Notes: generated by a model not told the origin, from the letters alone. 64,000 nt of DNA from Paracamarosporium sp. OC-R06-R3 (GCA_019828545.1 JACVRA010000287.1:1-64000), one strand, 5' to 3'. Counted from the stretch's first letter, positions 9,700-21,800 are shown. Numbers and translations: made by a program.

Positions 9700-11594
9700 G
9701 AGCATGGGGAGAAGAAATTTCCAAGTCAGAGGGAGCGCGGTACGAATTATTCTCGAGCATTGCAAATGGCTTTGGTGCAACGCGTCCGCTGAGCTCGTTG
9801 ACCGTGTAGACGAGCATTGCAGATCACGTTGTTCATCAGTGATAGCATTGTCATTCCCGTGTGGTAGTGGCGGGAGCAGAAGTAGACCATACGACACATG
9901 AATGTTTCTGATGATTTCTAAATGTAGAAATTGGTGTCTAATCTATCTGCCTCGAATGCGCTGTTGGTGTGCCACTTGGCGCGATTTCGTATTGTTCCAG
10001 CACGGCACATGTTTGTCCCACCCGACGGAGTTGATTGCACCCAGTCCTTCCATGGCAGCCATTTGCAACATCACGTCGCAAGCAGCTCGCCTTGATCACT
10101 TGCTACACACGATCCTACTCCATTTGCTTTGCGTAATCCACTGCCTCCCATTGGCCGCCCACTGAACCCTACATGCGCAATACCACGAACCGAGGACTAA
10201 ACCTACCACTAAATCGTCATAGCCATTCCCCAACACTCCACACCCAATAGCCTCCGACCTGATTACCCTTTGGACCCGCCTGCAATCAACACATGCCGCA
10301 GCGAGCGCTCGCCTTCCCGACTAGGAAGGAACGAAGGATTACGACACAGGCAGGTACCTACTGACTGCGCACAGCAACAACAGTGTCGAGATGGAAAGAC
10401 ATGTCCACTGTGGGTGCGGCCCATCATGTGCCATGGCCATGCGGATAGATGCTGTGTGCGGTACCAGGTACTTGGAAGCTCTGATCTATGGTTCTGGGAT
10501 CCACGCACGTGGATTCCGCGCTTTGGGTTGCCGTCCGTCACATACTCGGACACCCTCGTATTGCTAACGCGCTGCTCCACACGCATTTGTCGTGCCTCGT
10601 TTGCGTGCCCTTTGTGCATCTCGGGACCCTCGTTTGCGGGGTCGAAGCTGGACGAGTGGGTGGGTTGTGTGCCTGTGGGTTGGGTGGTTGTCTAATAGTC
10701 GAATGGGGATTGGATCGGAGATGAGGAGGGGGGTGAGACGGAGGTGGGATTTGTCAGTGCGGCTGCGATCAATGGATGCTGTTGCTTTGTCTTTTGGGAA
10801 CGTCGAGTGGAGGAGTGTTGGGGGGAAATGTGGGAAACTGTCGGATGATCGGACCGACTGTGATCAATGACTTTTGCTTGCTTTCTGTTTTAGGAATCTT
10901 GTGCGGAGGGTTGTCAGCATACCCGATGCAACTGTGATCAATTGATTTGTCTTTTGGGAGCGCTGTGTGGCGGAGTGTTGGGGGGAGATGTGGGAAACTG
11001 TCGGATGACCGGACCGACCGTGATCGATGACTTTTTCTTGCTTTCTGTTTTAGGAATCTTGTACCGAGGGTTGTCGGAGAGGCATCTGTTGAGGGAGGTT
11101 CGTGATTCCTTGTTAGATGTGGTGTGTTATGTGGTGGCACAACGGGGAAATCTGACCAAGGCTTGTGTATACAGTGACATTGGTATGTCTTGGACTTTCA
11201 AATGGTTTCATATACTGAACAGGGTGGTGGTTTTCGACATATTTGCCGATTTGCTTGCTTCTATCTGGAAACCATATTGGAGTATTGTGAAAGGAAAATG
11301 GATGCTATGGATGCTAAGAGGAAATGAACGTTTGGAAGATTAAATAGGTCAACATCGTCAGAAACTGGAAAGGAACACATGCCAGAAGTACAACGATGGG
11401 AACATGCTGGCATTCAACACCACTTTTGAATGCCAATCACTGCGGGCTTTCAATCCAGCACCCGGTACTGTAGATTCAACACGCTCTTAGGTTTCGGCGG
11501 ACAACGAGCGCAGCGACACAAAGTCAACGCTTAATCGAATACTAGAACGGGCAAAGATGTCCAGTACTGACAGTGATCACCATCGGTGGTCATC
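9700..11594. other. Intergenic tract with a tandem duplication
   Basis: There is no recognisable gene in about 1.9 kb between the convergent Gemin2 gene and the minus-strand unknown gene. Short open frames do not resemble proteins. The only structure I see is the 160-bp tandem duplication described separately. Confidence 0.55.
10760..11079. repeat. 160-bp tandem duplication, two diverged copies
   Basis: Copy 1 is about 10760-10919 and copy 2 about 10920-11079. Landmarks such as CTTTTGGGA (10791 and 10951), GTGGGAAACTGTCGGATGA and TAGGAATCTTG (10891 and 11051) recur at exactly 160 bp spacing. Most differences are transitions, several at CpG (copy 2 CG against copy 1 TG or CA). Each copy ends in a pyrimidine tract followed by TTTTAG, which resembles a splice acceptor. 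Confidence 0.8.
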
Positions 11595-12952
11595 TTAATC
11601 CTGACTCCTCAAACCACTGCGATCACCACGCTCGCGACCAGAACGACTAGGAGTCCCACGAGTACCACTACCGCTGCCACGACTAGCTCCACGGCGGCCG
11701 GTATCCCTCTGTGGCCGATCAGAACCGATCGGTGGGTGAGGCCTCGCAGGCGAGCTCGTTTCAGAACCAAATGGATTGACGTGCTCTGCACCGGCAAGAC
11801 CAGGAGGCGGAGGTGGAGGTATGAAGTTCGCCGGTTGACGGCCCTGGCTCGAGTGTAGAGTCCCTGGCCGCCAGAACGGGTGGTTAAAGACTTCTTCACC
11901 ACCGTTATATCCAGGCCCATACGGTACCACTTGGTCGTCTCGGGGTGGAGCAAAAGCAGGAGGTACCGAGAGGTAATCCTGGCGAGTATTGTGGAGAGAC
12001 AACTGTGGTAGGAGTCCATGCGGTGGAGGAATCGTACCATACTCGCTATGAATGTTTGAATGGGATGGTCGCTGTCGTGGAGCATGGACAGGCAAGCTGT
12101 AGCCACCGAGATCTGGACCGTAGATACTTCTAGCCGAGTACTGGTCGTGTGGTGAGACCTGGGTAGGCGCATAAGTGGAGGAGAACGGCGCTAGTCGTCC
12201 AACTGGACTATTCAGGTTCTGCTTCTCGAAACTTTGAGAAACTCGGGGATGAAGACCGCTCGCCTGAGGATGCTGCTGTTGGGGAGCTCTGCCTGAAGTG
12301 GTCCAGTTCGCGTTCAGTGACGGCGTACTTGCGGCTGCGTCATCCCGAGACCTACATTTCTTAGTCGGTTGTTAAGCAACCAAGGATTAGGTATATCATA
12401 CCATGTGGGATATCGAACTGGCTCGTTTCGCTCCAGGGCTGTGTTCTGCGCTGCGAGAGCATAGGAACGCGGTGGAAGCCAGAGACCACCACTCGATATA
12501 CCACCATCTCTGCCATTCTCACGATCATTCGTGGCATGCTGCATCAGCAGTATGGTGATTATGAGTCGATTCTGGTAGGCTGTCTCATCATTCGCGCCTT
12601 GACGTCGTGTTGTCGGGTATAGCGGCGGCTGACCGGCGGTCGGGTTCGCTATCGCATAAACCAGCTCATGGATGAGCTCAGGAGGGGCATTTTGCCAGTG
12701 GTTCTGTGACTATCAGCGAGGCATCGAGGGAACGAAGTCCGGAGTGCTCACCAATTCCTCGACAATGCGTCGGGCCAGGTTGAGTTCCTCCCTGAACTGT
12801 CTATCGCCTCCACCTAGATCTCTACTGTCCATACGCGTGTACGCGCGCAGGAATGGCTGTAGGGAGGTGTCATTGAACGTCAGCTGAGGATGTCTCTGCC
12901 TCCCGATCATGATGTCGGCCGGTTTATGTTTGTTGTACTGTTTTGGCGGCAT
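11595..12952 (-). CDS. Unknown Pro/Arg-rich protein
   Basis: No family recognised. Exons 12752-12952, 12402-12703 and 11595-12351 (introns of 48 and 50 bp) give 419 residues with no frame break. The ATG at 12952 (MPPKQYNKHK) follows a TATA-like box. The N-terminal 190 residues look folded and helical (REELNLARRIVEELNHW, AYQNRLIITILLMQH). The rest is disordered: Gln/Ser/His-rich, then a polyproline patch (IPPPPPPPGLAG) and an Arg/Gly/Ser tail with RG and GSG clusters (RRGASRGSGSGTRG). An RG-rich tail with proline runs often means RNA or SH3/WW binding, but that is only a guess. No signal peptide or membrane segment. Confidence 0.72.
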
Positions 12953-14363
12953 GGTATCGGGTGCGGTCAACTATATTCGGAACCTAAACTTGGACTTGAA
13001 CTTCGGTGTCGTAGTGCTACGTTTTTCGGGCGTAGATATAGGTTGAGGGTAAGAAAGAGGCAGGTGTACAAGGTGCAGGTGCGGGATTTATATACTTTAG
13101 CGGTGGAAGGGTATCAGCGGTAGCCGATGAAGCATATGGTATCGAAGAATCAACTCGGTACAGCTACATGACCGAGGAGATATGCCGCAACCGGGTCTTT
13201 TTCATTACAGAAGCTAGGGGATTAGGGACAGGTTCCGGTCAGGTCTCACTGTGGACTTAGATCTACTTGATCCACGGACTCAAGGTCTCGTTTGTGGTCG
13301 AACATAGGCTGAGGACACAGGTTCTTCATGGAGAGTGTTACGTCTACGGCCTGACGAACGGGGGAGTAGAACAATCTGACCAAGATTCTTTTCTACGCCT
13401 AAGAAGACCAGCAAAAACACATATCATGTCGCCGCGCTGCGACAAGTCAGGTCCAGTGGCAACGTAGCCAGTGGCAGTGTGAAAAAGCTTCTGGCCACCT
13501 TCGGCCGATCCAGCTACAGTGGCCTTTGGTGCCTCACCCTTCTCAGACCAACTTAAGCACGGCAAATACCTTCCATTAACAATGATTCACCATTGCGACA
13601 GTAAATACGCACCAACGAGCTCAACGACGCAAAGCTGAAGACTTGGACGTGCGTCTCACGAGATCAAGACGTTCGACACGATATTATCGTCAACATTTGG
13701 AAGGATCCCCCATACATCAATGCAACAACCCTCCAGCGGCCGCAGCCAAGATCGATTACATAACGCTAAACTTGTAGCGCCCAAGTAGGACCGCCCCACC
13801 GCTGTTGAACTTGGGCGGAGCAAACTGTACAAGTATTGGACTCATATGTAAAATCCGCACACACTGATTGATTGTGCAGGCCAGTGCAGCGAAATTCGAG
13901 GTACGAGCAATTACTTTTCGGTACATGTCATGATTCTCGGTTCCTCTGAGCTCTCAGCGGCAAAGTCTCGCCACGGACCATGAACCTGATGAAGTAAATA
14001 TTGAAACTTTCTTGTTCTTCCTCAAATTCTTCACATTGAACTCCCATTCTCTTTTTCTGAGAAGTGTAATTTCTAGCGCTCCGGCGTATCCCTTGTTGCG
14101 CAAAGGGATTTCACCGATCAAGACGCAACCCCGCATCTACGTGCGATAGATTGCAGACAGTGCTCGATTTACTTAACCTAGCAGACCGCCGTCTACCACA
14201 TCAGAAAAGCTCAAGTGGCTACGGCAGGCGAAGACCTTTTGGGTTGTTTCTTTGCATCGTTGAGCGCCATTCTCAACCCAGTCGCGTGAGCTGGATACGA
14301 CGTGGAGTGATAGCAAGTGGATTGGCTACGTGTTCCTTACTTTCTTTCTGCCCTCAACTCAGC
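12953..14363. other. Intergenic tract
   Basis: Apart from the TATA-like box near 13090, I see no gene, repeat or RNA structure. Short open frames carry no recognisable motifs. Confidence 0.5.
13085..13094 (-). promoter_or_regulatory. TATA-like box for the 11595-12952 gene
   Basis: On the minus strand this reads GTATATAAAT, 133 bp upstream of the chosen ATG at 12952. It supports that start, but no transcription start can be proven from sequence. Confidence 0.4.
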
Positions 14364-15175
14364 ATGTCTCACATAATTCATATCGAACTTTGTCGTCATC
14401 TACCACAGGGAGTTAAGCAAATCGTTGTATGTGGCGGCAGATGCTGCATTGGTGAGGTCGACAAGTCAACAGTCCTAAAGTTTCCACACACTATCGAGGA
14501 GATGCAATGTATACGAATCGAAAGCCAGATTCTCGACATCCTCGGAAATCATCCTCGCATCATCCAACCAAAAGGCCTGACGGAAGATGGTCTTCTTCTA
14601 CAGTGTGCCCCAAGTGGCAATTTACATGACTACCTCACTACTCACCTAGAAGTATCTCTCGAGCAACGTTCGGCCTGGTGTATACAGCTCACGGAAGCCG
14701 TAGCCTAGATCCATTCCAAGCGAATCCTTCACTGCGATCTCCGCCACGATAACATTTTACTTGATCCCAACCTTAACCTCAAACTGTCAGACTTTCAAGG
14801 CCAGCACTTCTCTGCCAATGGAGATATTCTTTTGGATGGCCTTTCTATCGAACCTGCCAAGACATAACCCCCCCCCTCCCCCAAGGCAAGCTAGCAGATC
14901 ATGCAAGCATAAGAACAGATCTATTCGCTCTTAGGAGTACTCTCTTCTACATCATCGTGGGCCACAAGGTGTTCCCAGAGCCGGATAGTCTCAAAGACGA
15001 AATCGAAATCACGCGTCGATTTTTCGCTGGAGAATTTCCTCTGGACCGGCACACATGCGCTGCTGTCACCGAGAAGTGCTGGAAACAGCTCCACTCTTCG
15101 ACAGGACAAATTTGGACTGATCAGAACATATACGGGAAGCGATCGCTCGTGGCAAGAAGTTGGCATCTGCTTTAG
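14364..15175 (+). pseudogene. Protein-kinase pseudogene (fungal orphan kinase type)
   Basis: The reading frame starting MSHIIHIELC contains a kinase-like N-lobe (VLKFPH, IESQILDILGNHPRII), then the catalytic loop HCDLRHDNILL and the metal-binding region LKLSDFQG. It is broken by a TAG at 14706-14708, just before IHSKRILHCDL, where Tyr is expected. A TAA follows at 14866. A frame change across the adjacent C-rich run (around 14868-14882) moves the remainder into another frame, which continues with IRTDLFALRS, FYIIVGHKVFPE and CAAVTEKCWKQL to a stop at 15173-15175. Order and spacing match the fungal kinase family with a DFQG motif. The stop cannot be removed by splicing, because the nearest GT...AG is only 29 nt. 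Confidence 0.75.
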
Positions 15176-16584
15176 GCATCCACTCTCTACCCCCGACGGG
15201 AGCGTGGGTAAGCAACCTTTGCGAAGAGACGCAGACGCCAAAGGCCCCGTTTCTATATCGTCAGCTTTTAGGATCTCGATAGAAGCACTGGATGGTGGAA
15301 CTGCATGTTATTGAGCACGTGGTGAGAAGGTGACTTGTGAGGAGTACGTTCTCGACGAAACTGTTTGCAAAAAGCTCGCTCTGGTGGAATCGACGTCAAG
15401 CTGATATCCGAAAGCTTCCTGAACTATCTTCCTCGTAATACGATTAGGTCCGATTCAGGATGGGGAGCAGTACCCTGACTCAAGTTTTTGGCGCTTTTTT
15501 ATTTAGCTAATATAGGTCAGTGTGAAACCAGCTTCACAACGCACGATGGCCTCCATAGCCTCCAATGACACGCAGCTCTACACTATCACTTCTCCCTTAA
15601 GCCCCTCAAGCCGCCATCATCCCCTCTGCTAACCGAACTGAAGACGTAATCAAGCCCATCCTGTCCTCGAGCTTACCATAGCCGATTCCTAGACCAAGCA
15701 GCAGTCAAGATCTAGTCTCAGCTCGTTGAAGGGGAGTGCAATGAGATAGATGGATTATAAGCTAAGATATAGTGCGGTGGCCGTAGAGATCGAAGCCTGC
15801 GATTCGGCGGGTTGGCTGGATGTCACTGGTAGAACGCAATCGTTGCAAGCTCCTATGAAGGTAGGAAACCTCGACATGCTTTGGTGATACAGCTGTTGTA
15901 CGGTCAAAGAACGAACGGGTCCCTCCTTCCATGAGCAATGTAATCTCTAGGGTTGTAAAGATGTTCTCCAGTCTGGGTTCTGAGGGCTGTGAGGAGTTTT
16001 GGATCGTCCATGTTCGTGAAGTCGACAGAGTTATGCCATCCTTCAGGGTGCCGGCTTCGAACCTTGTTCGCTGATCTTCTGAAAATTGCCGACCTCAGGG
16101 CTACGGCGTTATTACTTAGCATGCAACAACGTACAGGTGAATGAGGCACGATGAAAAATCAAAGCAATGGTCATCCATCACAAGGACAGAGCATATACTT
16201 GTGTTCATGCGCAGCCTACAGTAAGCTCAATAAAATTCCAAAACACGTGAGCTGGTTAGACGTGGGGTTAGCGATCCACTTGCGACGCTATGCCAGGCAT
16301 CAATCCGAACTGTGGCTGTGCACACACCAACTTACAGAGTCAGCCCTCCCATCCTTTTCACAACCCAACTTACCACAGCTACTGATTGTCCTGGTCCAGT
16401 TCCCTCACGATATAGCAGCTTGATCGTTGCTTGTTACGAGAGTAGTTCAGCAAAAGAGCAGCCCGCGTTCATCGCTTGGGCATCTGTCTTGTCGCTCACC
16501 ATAACTATTACCTTCTGGTTTGTCTAATCAACATCAAATAACAATATCCAACATATCCACGAGCTTCAACACATCACGTCCAAA
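15176..16584. other. Gene-free tract between a pseudogene and an ADP-ribosylglycohydrolase
   Basis: Nothing identifiable. A short plus-strand frame opens at 15545 (MASIASNDTQLYTI) but ends within 30 codons. A minus-strand frame at 15904-16149 has no family resemblance. The tract may hold further decayed sequence. Confidence 0.45.
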
Positions 16585-17577
16585 ATGCCGAGCACGAAAC
16601 AACTGCGACTCTCCAAGACCTTGGGCGCACTCCTGGGTGTTCATGCTGGCGACTCGCTTGGCGCAACACTCGAATTCAAGTCTTTTCGGGAGATCAAACC
16701 CTATTATCCAGACGGCTTGCGCGACATCATAGGTGGCGGAATATTTGGCTGGCCGGCCGGCCATGCGACAGATGATACCGACTTGACACGCGCTGTGCTG
16801 CTGGCGTATCGCGATCGCGGAACCCACAAGATGAACCAAGGCGCAGCGAAAGAGTTCGACATCGTACGATCCGCAGCAGACTGGTCGTTGAAGTGGTATG
16901 AGGGAGACTGGCCGGGACGGAAGAAGGGCGCAAGGCCTGTGGACATCGGGAATGCCACGAGGGTTGGCTTGACAAAGTATTTGAACTCACGCAATCCACG
17001 GAAATGTGGAGCTGGTCAAGGGAGCGCTGGAAATGGTAGCTTGATGCGGTGCATTCCGACGGCTCTCTTCGCTCGCCCCAAAGACGAAAGGATCGAGGAA
17101 TCTATGGAGATAAGTGCCATCACACATGATGATATACGCTGTACAGTATCGTGCGCAGCGTACAATGAGATTGTCGCCGCCCTCGTTGATGGAAAACTGG
17201 CACAAGAAGCCGTGGCCGTTGGTCTTCAAGCTGCCCATGAACTGCATTGTCCTGCAGTTGAGCAGGCAATTGAGCGCGGCGGGAAGCTGTCAATTTCTAA
17301 GATTGCAAGCGACGGCCCGGGGGATGAGTTGCCCGATAACACTTCTGGATATGTGCTTCAAAGCCTTAGTGTCGCGATCGCAGCACTACTTGATCCACGA
17401 TCATTCGAAGACGTCTTGGTGGATGTGGTGAGAATAGGAGGAGACACTGATACGAATGGTGCTATAGCAGGTGGTCTTTTAGGAGCAAGAGATGGAATAG
17501 AAGCTATCCCCGAGCGATGGTTGAATGTTCTTCAATTCAAAACTGAATTTGAGGAGCTAGCCAGGAGTATGCTGTAG
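16585..17577 (+). CDS. ADP-ribosylglycohydrolase (DraG family)
   Basis: Enzymes of this Mg2+-dependent family remove ADP-ribose from proteins or small molecules. The intronless 330-residue frame matches family size. Metal-binding signatures are all present: GDSLGATLE at 22-30, the TDDTDLT block at 62-68, and the C-terminal GGDTDTNGAIAGGLLGA from residue 285. The glycine loop GAGQGSAGNGSLMR at 142-155 is also typical. It lacks a targeting signal, so cytosolic or nuclear action is likely. The intact frame stands out because both flanks carry pseudogenes. Related fungal genes exist, so the lack of introns alone is weak evidence for transfer from bacteria. The substrate (protein, DNA or metabolite) cannot be told. 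Confidence 0.92.
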   Translation: MPSTKQLRLSKTLGALLGVHAGDSLGATLEFKSFREIKPYYPDGLRDIIGGGIFGWPAGHATDDTDLTRAVLLAYRDRGTHKMNQGAAKEFDIVRSAADWSLKWYEGDWPGRKKGARPVDIGNATRVGLTKYLNSRNPRKCGAGQGSAGNGSLMRCIPTALFARPKDERIEESMEISAITHDDIRCTVSCAAYNEIVAALVDGKLAQEAVAVGLQAAHELHCPAVEQAIERGGKLSISKIASDGPGDELPDNTSGYVLQSLSVAIAALLDPRSFEDVLVDVVRIGGDTDTNGAIAGGLLGARDGIEAIPERWLNVLQFKTEFEELARSML

Positions 17578-18011
17578 GTTATGAGCTTTTCGGTAAAAGA
17601 ACGCTTGCACGAGAGCCTTGCTCGCACAACTTTGATTGCTACTGTGAGGAATCTCATCACTTTCTCAAGCATAGTTTCGAGCATTTTCAAATTGGGAACA
17701 ATGACCACCGGGCCAGTCATGGCAGCGGAGTACTCACTGAGCGTCCGTGCAAGATGTGGAGACGGCCTACATTGACGACGGTAGCCAGCGGTAGCCAGCG
17801 ATGACCTGCGTTAGAGCGCTGTAGGCCAATAGCTAGAAAGAATTAGTGCAAGAGGTAAACGACACTTGTGACATAGACAACTTTCTGCGCCGCTCTCGCC
17901 CCTATCCACAACATCTCTCGGCAAAGAGCTAGACGCCCACTCCCTGCCGCTCCTCGACTCACCCATAACACAAACATACATGCACGCCACCGACGCCGGC
18001 GAATACACCCA
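17578..18011. other. Intergenic, with a short ggtagccagc direct repeat
   Basis: No gene. At 17780-17800 the decamer GGTAGCCAGC is directly repeated. The segment from about 17930 may contain more of the decayed dehydrogenase, but it is too degraded to align by eye. Confidence 0.45.
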
Positions 18012-18520
18012 ATGGTCGGGTCCCCCTCGCCCTCGACCTACCAACGCGCGCTCCCCGTCCTCGAAGCCACGGCCCGCTCCATCTTCCACACAGGCCCCCT
18101 GGGCAGCGCGCACGCCATGAAAACCACAAGCAACTACGACATGGCGTCCGGGCTGTGCGCACTCGCAGACTCGCTCGTCTCGGGCTAGAAACGGGGCCTC
18201 GATCCGCGGACCGTCGTCGACGTGCTCAACGTGGGCACGGCGGTGAATTTCGCCTCGCCGGACACGGTGCGCCGGGATATGCTTACGAGAGAGTTCTAGA
18301 GTGAGTTCGGGCTCGCGTTGTTGGTCGAGGGTCTGGGCATTGCGCAGGAGTTTATGGGGGAGGTGGGGTTGAGACGGAGGTGCGCGGGGTGTTGAGGCGG
18401 TATTTGGAGGAGGTGTTGGGGAGGTGGGTCCGGGTGCGGATCGTACGGAGGCGATTGTCGGGTGGGAGAAGAGGGCTGGCGTGCGGTTGAAGAAGACGGA
18501 GAGCGTGGTGAGGATACCGG
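18012..18520 (+). pseudogene. 6PGDH/3-hydroxyisobutyrate dehydrogenase-like pseudogene
   Basis: The plus strand encodes, in one frame, MVGSPSPSTYQRALPVLEAT, then SIFHTGPLGSAHAMKTTSNY and LDPRTVVDVLNVGTAVNF. These are the hinge and start of the C-terminal domain of NAD(P)-dependent beta-hydroxyacid dehydrogenases (GPxGSGxxxK motif, Lys retained). TAG stops interrupt at 18187-18189 (Gln expected, compatible with a C-to-T change) and near 18297. One or more frameshifts after about 18360 move the tail (GPGADRTEAIVGWEKRAG) to another frame. The N-terminal Rossmann domain with GxGxxG is not visible upstream. It is a decayed remnant, not a functional gene. Confidence 0.72.
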
Positions 18521-18886
18521 AGGAGGATTTCAGGCATAGGCTTGATGGGTTGGATATGGGAATGTCTCGGTAGGTGACGTGATGTTGATGTGAAATCTGT
18601 GTATGAATAGTGTACTTTTAACAGCACTTTTTTTTGGAAGCTTTGTTTTGCTTTCGCTACTACTTGCATGGTCAAAGACAATAGCACTGCAATTTTGGTG
18701 TGGGTGAGGAGTGCAGTATTCGGTCACAGAGAATGTAGAATGGAATCATGGTTATCAGTGTTCGAATGAATGTATGATAATGCAGTCTTGTATATTCGCT
18801 TTTCAACTATGCCAATGCACTGCTATGCTTCGCTATCGTACAAACTCTAAAAACACACCCATACTCCTAGTCTACTATGCTTTTAT
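18521..18886. other. Intergenic: 3' side of the CSC1/OSCA gene
   Basis: AT-richer spacer between the dehydrogenase relic and the end of the minus-strand channel gene. No gene seen. Confidence 0.5.
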
Positions 18887-21800
18887 CTAAGCTTGCCGTC
18901 TATAATGATCGTAACTCGTGTCGTCGTTGCCAAACGGCCGCCGGAAATACTCGTCATCTCTGTCACTCTCCTCATCCTGCAGCAACCGCCCGTGGCTATC
19001 CTGCCGAATCCTTGATCCCGCCTGTAGCACCTCTTCGGCATCAAACGGCGTTGCCGGGATACTGACATCCACCTCTTCAAAGTGGTCACGAAGCGGTGTA
19101 CGCTGGTACCCTGGCTCATATGAAATGCCTTGCTCTTGCTCGTCATGCTCATGCTTGTGATCGTCATGCTCTTCGCTCCCTCGTTTCGTCGTACTCGAAG
19201 CGCGCGTCGATCCACTCGACCCTCCCGTTACCTTCTTAGGCGTAAACAGGCCAACATCAGTCAGAGTAGCCAGCGTACTCGGCGTCCCAGGCCTACTGAT
19301 CAGATCCTCAGGCCTTCCATACAACTCGCCATCGCCACCAAACTCCTCCCTGAACTCAGCCCTCTTTTTGAAATTCTCGAAATCCAGATCCTCTTCAGCA
19401 ACGAGCTCCACGCCTGGTAGATTCTGGGCCACCGGAACAGTTTTACCTGGTTCGTGGGGATCCATTTCCGCCATGTAGACATCGCTGTAGCCATAGGGCG
19501 TGGTGGGCATGGCGCGATCTGTGGACCGACGATGCGGTGCCTCGAAGATGTTACGGTCGCCAACGCTGGCACGATGCCCGTAGAGTTCTTTGAGCAGATG
19601 CTGCGATTTGGCATGCACCATGGGCGTGATGAGTTTCTTGTACAGCGCCGGGTGTCCGAAGCGCACGGCAACTCTGTCACTCCGCTTCGGTCTAGTTCCG
19701 TCTGGACCGTTGGTGTCTTCTGCATCGGAGAAGGGCTGTGTGGAGTAATAGATGAGTTTGTCGTCGAAGGCCCGCTTGCAATACCATTTAAAGCCGAACA
19801 GTAGGAAGGGCAACGGGATCATGGCGTACAACATGTTGCCGTTGCGTACCGAGTTTATGCTTCCTACACCTTGGGCGCCGACAACAAGAGCAATGACGGC
19901 ATTGCCGAGCACCACGCTGAAGAGCATTCTGTTGACGAGGAGGCGCCAAAAGCGGCCACCGGACTCGGTCTTGGTGATAAATACGTATTGCACCATATAT
20001 TTCTTGAACCAGACCTCGATGCCAAGATAGAATGCGGTGACGGGGAGGATGATCGGTTGCAATGTGCCGAAAGTCAGACCGACTACTACGACTTGCAGAT
20101 AACTGTTATAGTAGTCGGCATACATGAAGGGCTGAGGAGCGCTGAGTTCAATGAGCTGGCGGGGCGTGGGTGTGAAGAGCTTGCGTTGAATGAAGCTCCA
20201 TACCAGCGGCCACGCTTGGGCGAGATCGGTGGCGGCTCCAAGATTCTTTTGCATTTGCCATGTCAGCCAGAAGGTAGACATGTTGCACAGACCTGTCATG
20301 ACTTTTGAGAAGAGGTGGGCTGAACGGATAGCATCCCACACTCCTTGGTCTTGTGCGGCGATGACGGAAGCAACGAAGCGCCACGCGGAACCGAACACCG
20401 AGAAGACGACAAGGTTGTTGAACACGAAGAAAGCGTACAGACGTGCCGTGACATGTCGCTCTCTCGAAGTCTTCGAAACGTCACCGGAGTGAGTGTAAAG
20501 GCGGCGGAACATGACCGGGATGCCCATGTATATCAACGTCTGGACAAGAGGGGCGAGAATACCCTGAGCGATACCCCAACCGGTAGGATGGGCCTGCAAG
20601 TTGCCCTGGAACGAAGGCCAAACCAGACCAAGATGGGAGAAATCCGACAGAAAGACGGACGTGAGAATGTTAGGAACAATGAAAGCCGCGGTAAAGAGGA
20701 CGATCCAGAGACCGTCCCAGAACATGCGAGCTCGTCGAGTCCTTCTACTCATGGGAAGGTTTTGCCAGAGCAGATCATGGGGTTTGGGAGCCAGGTAGAC
20801 GTCGCAACCACTGGGTCCCTTCTTCCGCGCTGCATATGCAACGGCGTGTGCATCTTCGATGTGCGGATAACTGGCGAAGCCATAGGGTGTGGGATTCCTC
20901 TTGTCGACACTCTCGCGTACACTCTTGATCTCTACTTCGAGCCGAGCAATACGGTCCGTCAGGTAATCTATTGCGTCGACCTTGCCTTTGCCGTAAGTGG
21001 ATCTGTCATCTTTCTCTGGCTTGCACAAGGGCCGTGTCGCAGGCAGCCTTGTTGGATTGCTCAAGTGTTTGGCAAGATGTTCTTCAAGCTGACGGACGGA
21101 CTCATCGTGTGCTTCGATCAGCTTCGGCAGGTCTTTCACATCGCGACCGATTGCAGTCCGTGGTACAGTCTGAGTGGACTTGGCCGTTTCCACGAGCTCA
21201 GCAATTCCTGCATCTGTCCTTGAAGACTCAGGAATATGGGTAAGCTAGTACTTATCAGTGACGTGGCCAGATGGTAGAACCTAGTAACCCACCAAAAGCG
21301 TCCTGGAATGGAGCGACGACTTGTAGTCGGCACTGTTGAAGTAGGCCCTTTTAAGCTTGTACACAGCGCGGTAATTCCACCACAGGAAGAAGCACACTGT
21401 GCCCTGGAACAAATACGAACAGATGACAAAAGCCCAGAACTTGGGCCCGAAGATATACTGTGGCGTGAACTTCATCAACGTCGCAATGTTATCCCACTGC
21501 TCATAGAAAGCACTGCCTCCCACGACGTTGACCGGTATCAAAATGCCGCACCCAATGAGACTCAGCACCAAGAAAATGTTCCGCAGCATCCGCAGAAAGC
21601 GAAGGAAGATGACGGCATCCAGCCCGATCTTTTCCACCAGCTCTTGCTCCTTTACATCTTTGATAGCGGGCACCCAGCCAAATGGCTTACGGTCCAGTGG
21701 CCGCGGTGCATGTTTCTCGTCTGCGTGTTTGGCTCGAGGGGCGTATACGCGGGAATTGCGAGGCCGCAGGAAGCAGAATACGACGAAGAGGCCGCCGGAC

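Noticed and set aside
14680..14708. Removing the kinase stop by splicing a GT...AG segment
   Set aside because: Only 29 nt between GT and TAG, shorter than any intron used here, and it would delete conserved residues.
16585..17577. DraG gene as a recent bacterial transfer
   Set aside because: Absence of introns alone is not enough; the fungal members of this family are known and codon use is not visibly different. Only a phylogeny would decide.
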